A DNA stretch of 64,000 nucleotides from Aquila chrysaetos chrysaetos (taxonomy: Eukaryota; Chordata; Aves; Accipitriformes; Accipitridae): assembly GCF_900496995.4 (NCBI RefSeq), contig NC_044011.1, forward strand, positions 18,322,041 to 18,386,040, read 5' to 3'. This document shows, in pieces, positions 50,847-60,122 of the stretch. A model generated the notes under the pieces. It worked only from the letters and a program-made list of their open reading frames with translations. It searched no databases and was not told where the DNA came from. The translations under genes were made by a program, and so were the position numbers. Every line of letters begins with the position of its first letter. Within the stretch, counting starts at the first letter, position 1.

Positions 50847-53800
50847 CTGCATGAACACAGACAAAATGTGACGTTAATTCATGGTGCAGCAGCCGCTACT
50901 TCTTTATTTGAGCAAGTCTCAATTAAAGTCAGGCAGATGACGCTTCCTGGAGAAAGAGGCATGTGTGTACTGTTTTCACTGCTTAGCAGAAGTATCATTC
51001 AGAAATCTCCAATGGCAGCTGAGCACGCGGTTAATTACAAGATCTTGAATTACAAGGTCTTGACTGAAAGGCAAGCATTACAGCCGTCCATGTCCTTGAG
51101 TAGATGGGATGACATCGGGAGATGTCACTGGAGGCTTCCCGAAGGCACGTGAAAGCCTGCAGTTGTGCTGTGCAGCTTTCAAAGCACTCCCAGTCAACCT
51201 CCACATCTGCTCTTTCTAAAGAGCAAAACACGGTGGTGGTCTCCACGTGCCCGACTTCACCACCAGCAGATGCGGAGGCTCCCTGTCAGTGCCTATGCCG
51301 CAGCACCGTGAGTACCTGAGCTGAAACACTGCAGCCTCTCTGCTCTTCCTACGCTAGTCGTTTCATAGGGCAGGCACCGGCAGGGTCTGCCCCAGACACA
51401 ATGGAGTGTGAGGGGTGAGGGTGGAAAAAAAAGAAGCTCCCTGGCAGGGTTATGAAGGACTCGGAGACACGTGGCTAACACAGGGCTGTGTGAGCCAGTG
51501 CTAGACAAACAGAAGAAACAGGAATATGGACAGGGACAGGGACATCCTCTCCAAAAAGCCTATAGGCTGCCATCACTAAGTCTCAAGTACAAAAGTGATT
51601 CAGGCTCTCAAGGTCTGATTATTTGACCCATCAGCCCTGCAGCTGAGGAGACACAGAAATGAAGGAGCATGGTTGGGTGTGGGTCTGGGCCTCCGGAGGG
51701 GCTGCTGCTCCCCAGGGTACGGGGGCTGGCACACGGCCGCTCTCTGCACATGGGTCTGCACTGCTGGGGCTTGGGTGCTGCAGAAAGTGTCAATCTTTTT
51801 TTTTGAGTATTGAGGAAAAATGCAGTCCTAGATGTGTCAGCTGGAAGGAAACAGTTTTGATTTTGTTCATGATAAGAAGCCTTCCACCTCCCCACAGAGC
51901 TTCTCCTGATGCCCTCCCCTCTAGTTTGGCTCTGCGCCCACGGTGGCACAGGGGAGGCCCCGGGGGCTTCCAGCTCCTGGTCCCCGCTCAGAGCCACGGC
52001 AGCATCCCTCGAGTGTGGGTGCAAGTGGGAGCGGAAAGGGGACGGAGGCAGACGGCGCTGCAGGCACTAGAGGGCAGGAGAGCCCACAGCAACCTGGCTG
52101 CAGAAACGCATAGAAAGACACGGGTGTCACTATTGCACACCCCCACGCCCTGCACTAGTGACACCCGTCTGGACTTCCCTCCTCTGCTAAACCCCAAAGG
52201 CGTCGACCTTTTGCAAAATCTACTCATCTTTCTAACGTGAGGAGCCAACACTGAGCGTCACCCTACACTGTCCACACTAAGATCATAGAACCAGAGAATG
52301 GTTTGGGTCGGAAGGGACCTTTAAAGATCATCTAGTCCAATACCCCTGTCACGTCCACATGTCCCCTACTCAGTTCACACTAAGATCCTGGGTTTCAGGG
52401 CTTTGTAACTGCAGCTTCCAAGTATTTCCAAGCCATGTCTGAGCCCGGGGCTGAACCCTTTTGAAAAGTTCATCAGAGCTGTTTCAGCCTGTCCTTTGAA
52501 TGAGATTGGAGCAAAAATGCATTTCCCTGCCTATATTCAACCATCTTTTCAGATGCCCCAGTAAGTAACCCTTGTCACCTCCTTGCCAGAATTTGGTGGT
52601 TTAGCTTTGCACCACCATCATGAGGTGCCTCAGCTGGGAGGTGGGAGAAATTGTGCAGCACAGCTCCAGCTCACTTTGTGAGAGTGAAGCAGAAGCTTTA
52701 GCACACAGATAGGCAGGATGCCGGACTTCTGCTTTGTGTTTTGTGGTTCTCATGGAAATCTTCCTGCAATTTTCAGGAGGAAAACAGAAGTGGCAGAATC
52801 AACCCACTGAAAACCAGAAGTTATTCTCTGGAGAAGATCCAAAAAGTTTATATCCCACATGGGCTCCAAAATACCTGGGAAAATTTTCAGAAGAGCTCAA
52901 TCTCCTGACTGCTTTGAAAGCATGTCCAAGGACACTGTCCATGTGGAAATCCAGCCCCACAGCTCACTGGAAATGACAGGACACCCACTTCTTGTTACTG
53001 CTTCACATCGGAAATTGAATACACAAACACAAACCCGAATTGCATGTACAGCAGGCTGTATAAAACCAAATGAAACACTCAACAGCCACCTGAAAAATGC
53101 ATGCCGTGCCTCGGAAAACACAGATTATTGTGGGCTCATTACCAAATCCTATGTAGGGAGCAGCCTTGTTCTGTTTGCACACCACATTAAACTCATTTAG
53201 CCTACAGTCCCAGAGCTGCAGCTGGTGATTCATCTCCTCCAGCACCTCTGGCCACTTTCCCAAGAGCAGAGCTCCCGGCACAGCCCCCGACTCTGCTCCT
53301 ACCCCAGACCCTGCTAAGTAGCCACCTACATAAAGCACTAACTTTTTCTCCTCATGGAGACCTGGAGGGATCTCTCAGCAAACATTCAGCTATACATTAT
53401 GCTACGTACTTGTAGCAATGTTTCCAGAAGGAATGCCTTCCTGCTGTCTTGCTGCTCAGGATCCACCAGCCATTCCTCTAGTGGTCTTTGGCCTAAAGGG
53501 ACAAATATTGCCTTATCCCATGCCACCTGATGCCTGTTTCCCTCTAGACCACAGGCCTGGACATTTTTGCAAGCAGCTCTTGCCAGTCAGGGGTGCGGTC
53601 AAGAAAAAGTTACAGATATGCCTCTTTTCTGAAGCATACAAGTCCTTCAAGATACAGTTCCTGAGCAGCTGTCGAGAAACATCCTGGCATATGCATATCC
53701 ACACAGCATTTGCAGTGCCTGGCCTACACCCAGCAGCTCGGGATATGAACTATGACATACCCCTACCTCATCAGCTGACATGAACAGAAATGTCCTTCTG

Positions 53801-54196
53801 GGGATGACATGAACTCCAGGCTTGGAAATAAACCCCAGGAGAGTCCCTCAAGAACAACTGGATGACTGAACAAACCAACCCAGGCGCTGGTTGCCTCATC
53901 CACGCTGCACTCTGCCGCCCATCACTGCTGCAGGCAGCATTTCTCCCAGCTGTAAAGCTTTCCTGTGGCCCAGTGCAAGAGTCAGGCACTCTCTGTTGCT
54001 AAATCACTCCCCAAGTAGAGACCCACGGGGCTGCACAGGAGCACACACAACACCCCCGTCCCGCACACACATGAAGACACTAATTTGCTGTGGGGTCCCT
54101 GCCAAGGGCTCAGCAGATCATGCTTCCTGGCCCTCTGATCCAATCCACAGAGCTTCACACAGCAAACAGCGCACAAACGAGACGCTGCACATCTTT
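50847..54196. other. Region upstream of TAGAP exons, no further exon proven
   Basis: The N-terminal and arginine-finger exons of TAGAP would be expected here on the minus strand. I could not identify them; a weak R..SSD trace at about 51,130 is discussed among rejected items. GC-richer DNA at 51,650-52,150 gives several long frames on both strands without motifs. A CR1 tail lies at 52,285-52,355. No CpG-island promoter is seen. Confidence 0.45.
52285..52355 (-). repeat. CR1 LINE 3' end
   Basis: The plus strand reads ATCATAGAACCAGAGAATGG, TTTGGGTCGGAAGGGACC, then TTTAAAGATCATCTAGTCCA. This is the reverse complement of the CR1 3' terminus, including the start of the terminal ATTCTATG-type unit. 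It is a short, 5'-truncated copy, as most bird CR1 insertions are. Confidence 0.88.
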
Positions 54197-54199
54197 TTT

Positions 54200-54494
54200 G
54201 ATAAAAGCTCAGGGAAAGGAGGATTATGGTGTTTGTCTTCCCAAGCCACCATTATGCGTGCTGCGGCCTTGCTTCCCAGGGAGTGGCTGGACATCTGCTG
54301 CAGATGGGAAGTCATGAATGAATTCCTCTTTTTGCATTGCTTGCGCACACAGCTTTTGCTTTTCTTATTGAACTGTCTTTATCTTGACCCACGAGAGGTT
54401 TTTTCATCTTATTTTCTCCTCCAGTCTTGCTAAGAGGGAGGAGTGAGAAAGCATCTAGGTGGGCGTCTGGCAGCTGGCCAAGATCAACCCACCA
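54200..54494 (+). mobile_element. Truncated 5' LTR of the provirus
   Basis: Similarity to the 3' LTR begins at AAAAGCTCAGGGAAA and continues through GAGTGGCTGGACATCTGC, GCTTTTGCTTTTCTTATTG and AACTGTCTTTATCTTGACCCAC, ending AACCCACCA. About 265 bases of U3 present in the 3' copy are missing, together with the start TG and any left target duplication. The polyadenylation signal AATAAA of the 3' LTR reads AATGAA here. Confidence 0.85.
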
Positions 54495-54505
54495 GTCCTT
54501 TTTAT

Positions 54506-54523
54506 TGCTGCCCAACGTGGGGC
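54506..54523 (+). other. Retroviral primer binding site, Lys-tRNA type
   Basis: TGCTGCCCAACGTGGGGC lies 11 bases after the 5' LTR end. It matches the reverse complement of the 3' end of lysine tRNA (CUU anticodon), TGGCGCCCAACGTGGGGC, at 16 of 18 positions. Both mismatches are near its 5' end. Confidence 0.8.
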
Positions 54524-56240
54524 ACGAGATAACGACAGTTTTGATCTGGGCATACTATAGCTGTGGTAGCTGTTAATTGGCAGGCTTCTGCGTGGGTCAC
54601 AGAGCTCTCTTGATTTACTGTGTAACAGAGCCTAGGGCTTGTCAGCAGCTGCTTTCAGCTCCTGCTTCTTGCTGCACCGCTTATCTCTGTGTTTAGCTGC
54701 GCCTGGGAACATTCTGATAAAGCAGCGGACATGCGCTTGGCCCTGGCACGGGTGCAGGAGGGCCATCCTGCAGAGAGGTGAGGGGCTGCACCTCCCTCTT
54801 CCCCTCTGGGACTGACTTGGCCACCTTTGTTGCACGGGCTCCAGAGGTCCTCGCGCATCCTTCTCTAAGCTGCCTGATTATGCTAATCGTCCTTTTGTCG
54901 TGTGGGTAGAAACTGGTTTTGGTCTGGTGTTAGGAGGAAAGTTTGTCGGTGAGGTGACAAGGAAACGTGCCTTTAGCCATCGATCCCTGGGTGGCAGGGT
55001 GTATGGGAGGACTTGGGCAGGTGCCCGGGGTGGTTATCACGTCCCATAGCCTGGGATTTTACACCTCTACAGGGGTGTAATCCTGTTGAATTGGTGCACT
55101 ACTTGGCAGAAGAGTGCCTTGCCTACCCCAGTGAAAATCAGCAGCTCTTAGCACTGCACTGGGGCTTCCCTCATGCCTCTTGAGCCTCCCTTCAGCACCG
55201 TCAGAGGAGCATGGTTGAGACAGGGACCCAAACCACATCTGGGAACACCATGGATAAGATAGGGACCCAAACCCCAACTACAGTAATTGCCCTCGTAGTC
55301 AAAAAGAAGCACTGGATGCAGAGGTTGATGGGTCCATACCATTGATTAGTGCAGGAGAAGGAAGAGGGAGGGTCTGATCAGGAAGCTAGTCCTTCAGCAA
55401 GGAAGCATGAGGAAGAAGTGAGAGAAATCACCCCGGAGGAGGAAACTATCTGGTCCCTAACCTTGGGCAAACTTCGAGATATGCTGAAAGATTATGGCCA
55501 CCAGCCAGGCAAGCAGATTGCTGCCACTACCACTGAAGAAGGCATCCAACATCTGAGAGAATTAGCAGTTCTGGAAAGCCTTCTACAGTGACCTGGATGA
55601 CAACCAGGTCTTCAAAGATCTGGATAATGTCCAGAGTACGGGGCCATGTGCAGAAAGGTCATCCAAAATGCACCAGTATTACATTCCAACTGCCTGGTGA
55701 CAATGGACTGACCAGACTTCGATACACCAACTGTGGAGAGAGCATCTCACTGACTCGTTTTGAAGAAAACCTGCCTCCCTCCTCATCCCCACAGGCCAGC
55801 ATCTTGGCTGTCAGGGGTGCCCTGCAGACCCAGCCTCCCCTGGCCAGAGGGGAAGGGACCCCAGGCGCACACTGCATGACAGTCTCTTGTTCCTCTTGTG
55901 TGACCAGGGGGAGGACATGGGGAAGTGGGATGGTGAGCCCACCTCCAAGTTAGGAGCCCGTGTACGCACATTGAGGGGGAAGACAGCTGATAAGAAGGGC
56001 CATCCGAGATGGCTGTCCGTTCAGGTGCTGTTGAGACAGTAGGAGGCAACCAGTGATCTCCCAGATATAGAAGAGGACTAAGAGTGCCTCCCTTGATTTT
56101 GGTGAAGAGACTTGTGGTCTGACACTGCAAGGGTCTCCAACTGGGAATAGAGGGTCCCTGCCTTTGGCTAGGACGAGGAGAGGGATGTCTGGGTTTACTG
56201 GACTGTGTGGATTTGATGGCCTGGCACACTGGATCCACAG
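54524..56240 (+). pseudogene. Proviral leader and gag remnant
   Basis: The first 800 bases are leader without open frames. The region at 55,349-55,591 codes an 80-residue acidic, Glu-rich piece (EEEVREITPEEETIWSLT), typical of the capsid-proximal part of a gag protein. Frames then change several times before the protease region. No CCHC zinc knuckle is obvious to me. Assignment to gag rests mainly on position between primer binding site and protease. Confidence 0.6.
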
Positions 56241-56485
56241 AAGTATAAAGCTTTGGTAGACACCAGTGCACAGTGTACCCTAATGCCGTTAGTGTATGGC
56301 AGGGAGGAACCCATCTGGATTTCTGGAGGGGGATCCCAACAGCTGTCTGTATGGGAGGCTGAGGTGAGCTTAACAGGGGACAAGTGGCAAAAGCACCCCA
56401 TTGTGACCAGCCCAGAGGCCCCACATATCCTTAACATAGACTACCTCAGGAGAGGGTACTTCAAGGACCCAAAAGGGCAATAATG
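56241..56485 (+). pseudogene. Proviral aspartic protease remnant
   Basis: The frame reads ALVDTSAQCTLMP, the retropepsin active-site loop. Here Ser stands where Gly normally follows D-T/S. A downstream stretch HPIVTSPEAPHILNIDYL fits the protease C-terminal part. A stop follows at about 56,481, before the reverse transcriptase. Normal function would be cleavage of gag-pol in the particle; this copy is inactive. Confidence 0.72.
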
Positions 56486-57310
56486 GACTTTTGATGTAGT
56501 TGCCATGGATTCAGAGAAGGTTAAACAGCTGCCTACCTTGCTCAGCCTCCTGGAGGATCCCTGTGTTGTGGGGTTGCTGCATGTGAAAGAACAGCAGGTG
56601 CTGATTGCTACCACGGTGGTGCACCATTGGCAATATCGCACCAACCAAGACTCCCTGGTTCCCATCTGTGATCTGATTCATCAGCTGGAGAGCCGAGGAG
56701 TGATTAGCAAGACTCAACCACCCAGCCATAGTTTGCTTTCATGTGGAGGGCTGTCCAATGCACCTGGAGCTGACTGTACCAAGGAAGCACAGTCCTACCA
56801 TTTGTAATGGACTGATCCAGACTGCACTGGAACAGGTTGAAGCCCCTGAACATCTGCAATACATCATCAACACCATCACGTGGGGCAACATAGTGGAGGA
56901 AGTGTTTGAGAACAGGAAAAGGATAATCCAGATTCTTCTGAAAGCTAGTTTCACCATTGAAAAAAAAAGCAAAAAAGCAAAGTCAAAGGACCCACATGAG
57001 AGATCCATTTCTTGGGAATAAAATGGCAGGATGAATGTTGTCACGTACCTACAGATATGATCAGTAAGATAACAACTATGACTCCACCAGTTAACAAAAA
57101 AGAAACACAAGCTTTTCTAGGTGTTGTGGATTTCTGCACGATGCATTTTCTGGGTTACAGCCAGCTTGTGAGCCCTTTTCATCAAGTGACCCAAAAGAAG
57201 AACTATTTTGATTGGGGCCCTGAGCAACAGCAGGCTCTTGAGCAGATCAACCAGGAGATGTCTTGCGTAGCAGCCCTTGGGCCTGTCCGTACAGGACCAG
57301 CTGTGTAAAA
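56486..57310 (+). pseudogene. Proviral reverse transcriptase remnant
   Basis: Two RT segments remain. The N-terminal one ends LIHQLESRGVISKTQPP (about 56,675-56,725). After a frame break comes GLIQTALEQVEAPEHLQYI followed by I-N-T (about 56,810-56,870). The catalytic Y-x-D-D box is represented by Y-I-I-N, so both catalytic aspartates are lost. Only some 130 bases separate pieces that in a full RT are separated by the fingers and most of the palm, which implies an internal deletion. The connection region QAFLGVVDF and WGPEQQQALEQI follow in a third frame. Confidence 0.78.
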
Positions 57311-58110
57311 TGTGCTCTATGCTGCATCCGGGGAGCATGGCCTCACCTGGAGCCTCTGGCAGAAAACACCAGAAGAAACCCAAGGTCAACCTCTAGGGTT
57401 TTGGAGCCGGGGGTATCAAGGATCTGAAGCCCACTGTACCACAAATGCAAAAGAGATACTAGCAGCATATGAGGGACTTTGAGCTGTTTCAGAATTTGCT
57501 GGCACAGAAGCACACATCCTCTAGGCACCACAATTACATGTGCTGCACTGGATGTTCAAAGGAAGTGTCCCCTCTACACACCAAGCAACTGACACTATGT
57601 GCAGTAAGTGGGTAGCGTTGACCATGCAACAGGCTTGAATGGGGAACGCCAACCACCCAGGAATCTTGGAAGACATCATGGACTGGCCAGAAGGCAGAGA
57701 TTTTGGAGCATTGCCCAAGGAGGTGACTCCTGCCCAGGAAGCATCACCATATAATTTATCAGAAAGTGAAAGGCAGCGTGCTCTATTTACCAACAGATCC
57801 TGTTGTGTTGTAAGAAACCATCAGAAATGGAAAGCTGCTGTGTGGAGTCCCACATGACAAGTTGTTGAAACTGTTGCAGGAGGCCAGTCAAGTCAGTTTG
57901 CAGAAGTGAAAGCTGTCCAGCTGGCCCTTGAGACTGCTGAAAGAGAAAAACGGCTGGTACTCTGTCTCTATACTGACTCATGGGTGGTGGCAAATGCCCT
58001 GTGGGGCTGGTTACAGCAATAGAAGGAGACCAACTGTCAGCACAGAGGTAAAGCTATCTGGATTGCTGCATTGTGGCAAGATATCGCTGCCTGGGTAGAA
58101 AATGTTGTGA
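57311..58110 (+). pseudogene. Proviral RNase H remnant
   Basis: Recognisable pieces in order are a tether region (GFWSRGYQGS), then ALFTNRSC (about 57,780), KWKAAVWSPT and LYTDSWVVANALWGWL (about 57,965-58,015). The first catalytic Asp of the RNase H fold (normally T-D-G-S) is Asn here, while the D in YTDSW remains. Stops and frame changes interrupt it. Confidence 0.72.
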
Positions 58111-59100
58111 AGGTACGTCATGTAGATGCCCACAAACCCAAGAACCGTGCCACTGAAGAACACCAAAACAATGAGCAGGTAGACAGGCCACCAGAATTGA
58201 AGTGGCTCATGTGGACCTGGACTGGGAACATAAGGGTGAGCTATTTGTACCTCAGTGGGCCCATGAACATTGGGACATCTAGGGAGAGATGCAACATACA
58301 AATGGGCTTGTGATCAAGGAGTGGACCTGACCATTGAAGACATCACACAGGTCACCCATGAATGTGAAATGTGTTGTAATCAAGCAAGCCATGCAAGTAA
58401 AGTATCCCTGGAATAGAGGGCAGTGGCTGGGTTATCAATATGGTGAGGCCTGACAGATTTGGCTATATGGGACCACCTGCCAAGGCAAGTGCTACGACAT
58501 ACTCACCATGGTGGAAGCCACTACTGGACGGTTGGAAATACACGCTGTAACCCATACCACTGCCTGAAACAGCATTTGGGCCTTGAAAGGCAAGCTCTGT
58601 GGTGACATGGTACCCCAGAAAGAATTGGGTCAGACAATGGGACTTATTTCCAAAATAACCTCATAGACTTCTGGGCCAAGAAACATGGCATTGATCGGGT
58701 GCATCACATTCCCTATCACCCACAAGCCTCTGGAAAGGTTGAGTGATACAGTGAACCGTTAAAGACTGCTGAGAGCATTGAGTGCTGGCGCATGAAAACA
58801 CTGGGATGTAAATTTAGCAGAGGATCTGCTAACTGCCCTGGTCCTGCCCAAGCAGTGCCCCTGCATACTGTGGGAGGAGATAAGGTCCCCATAGTAGTGC
58901 ACATAGGGAAGTGGCTGGGAAGGACAGTGTGGGTTGCTCCTCCCTTGGGAAAAAGGCAAGCCCACTCAAGGGATTGTCTTTGCTCAAGGGTCTGGGTGCT
59001 CTTGGTGGGTAATGTGGAAGGATGGGGGGATCCAGTGTGTATCTCAAGGGGATTTAATCTTGGGGGAAAAGTAATCTGTGAATTGAGTTGTACGTAAGTA
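58111..59100 (+). pseudogene. Proviral integrase remnant
   Basis: A histidine-rich region HVDAHKPKNRATEEHQNNEQVD (about 58,118-58,180) leads into an integrase zinc-binding remnant. The core domain segment IGSDNGTYFQNNLIDFWAK and HIPYHPQASGKVE (about 58,623-58,743) carries a catalytic Asp and Glu and is followed at once by a TGA stop. The C-terminal part (VPLHTVGGDKVPIVVHIG) continues in another frame. No env follows. Confidence 0.75.
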
Positions 59101-59542
59101 ATGCAACAGGAACCACCTGAACTGATGGACAATGAGCTTCACCAGGAACCAGCTGAGTGGAGTGATGACCCAACCCAAACAGATCTTGGCACCCAACAAT
59201 CCCACATGCTGCTTCTCATGTCCTGGGCAATGACCTTGACAGATGGGGCCCCAGTCATTGACTGTTCTTACGGACATTTTTGGGGGGAGGCCCATGGAAT
59301 GGGAGAGTAATACCTCTCTATATGTCAAGGAACAGGGTATAGTGGTTAATGAGGGTGTATAAACCTGACTGTTGAATGTAAAGAAGGTTCAAGTATGTAG
59401 TGTAAGTGTTGGTGAGATGGGATTTCAGGAATGAGAAGGAGATAGAATGGGATGGTCGGAGGATACCTAGATGTATTGGGTAACATGGGACCTGAGCGTG
59501 GCAGAAATGGTACGGAATTAGTGATGGAGATTGTGCTGGGTC
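59101..59542 (+). other. Proviral 3' segment between integrase and LTR
   Basis: About 440 bases contain no envelope features: no long hydrophobic segment, no fusion-peptide-like or transmembrane region. A purine-rich stretch (GAATGAGAAGGAGATAGAATGGGATGG, near 59,430-59,456) is the best visible candidate for a polypurine-like tract, but it is not adjacent to the LTR. Confidence 0.5.
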
Positions 59543-60122
59543 TGTCTGGGATGAAGTTACAAAGTTAACTTTCCCCATTGCAGCCTGTGTGGTGCTGTGC
59601 TTTGCATTTGGGGCTAGAACAGTGTTGATAACACACTACTGCTGACCAGTGCTTGCATGGTGTCAAGGCTTTCTCTCTCTCTTCTCCGCACCCCCAAAAC
59701 CAGGTAGGCTGGGAATGGGCAAGAGGTTGGGAGGGGACGCAGTTGGGACAGCTGACTCCAAAAGACTGAAAGGATATTCCATACCACATGACGTTGTGTT
59801 CAGCAACAAAAGCTCAGGGAAAGAAGGAGGAAGGGGGGACATTCGTGGTTATGGCATTTGTCTTCTCATGGAACCGTTATGCATGCTGAGGGCCTGCTTC
59901 CCACCGAGTGGCTGGACATCTGCCTGCCAACGGGAATAAATTCCTCTTTTTGCTTTGCTTGCGTGTGCAGCTTTTGCTTTTCTTATTGAACTGTCTTTAT
60001 CTTGACCCACAAGTTTGTTGTTTTTTTTTTAAAAATCTCATTTTCTCCCCCTGTCCTGTGGGGAGGGGGAGTGAGAAGGTATCTGGGTGGGCATCTGGCA
60101 GCCAGCCAGGGTTAACCCACCA
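59543..60122 (+). mobile_element. 3' LTR of the provirus
   Basis: A 580-bp LTR starts TGTCTGGGATGAAGTTAC and ends GGGTTAACCCACCA. U3 segments such as GGGACAGCTGACTCCAAA and GATATTCCATACCAC correspond to the solo LTRs in this window. An intact AATAAA lies at 59,935-59,940. A T-run followed by A-run (60,018-60,033) interrupts the U5 region. The length is almost equal to the 581-bp solo LTRs. Confidence 0.88.

Larger units (their letters stand above)
54200..60122 (+). mobile_element. Decayed ERVL-like provirus
   Basis: A plus-strand endogenous retrovirus of about 5.9 kb has a truncated 5' LTR, a primer binding site, leader, gag and pro-pol remnants and a 3' LTR. There is no envelope gene between integrase and the 3' LTR, as expected for ERVL-type elements. 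Multiple stops, frame changes, altered catalytic residues and an apparent deletion in reverse transcriptase show that it cannot be coding-competent. The LTR ends resemble the two solo LTRs in this window but are clearly diverged. The element lies in intergenic DNA, in the sense direction relative to the 62.7-kb promoter. Confidence 0.88.

Noticed and set aside
50300..50854. 184-codon plus-strand open frame
   Set aside because: It overlaps the antisense of the proven TAGAP exon and its intron and has no recognisable motif.
51031..51246. Possible degenerate TAGAP exon (LREASSDIS resembling RKLLSSDL)
   Set aside because: Only five or six matching residues, and no clear phase-compatible splice sites. 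Too weak to call without a profile search.
51608..52251. Overlapping 138-193 codon frames on both strands
   Set aside because: GC-richer DNA without motifs, splice signals or similarity to TAGAP N-terminal sequence.
53003..54433. Frames of 111-180 codons left of the provirus
   Set aside because: No recognised domain. The last one crosses the 5' LTR boundary, so it is a chimera of flank and LTR.
59101..59542. Envelope gene of the provirus
   Set aside because: Only 440 bases remain before the 3' LTR, with no transmembrane or surface-protein features.
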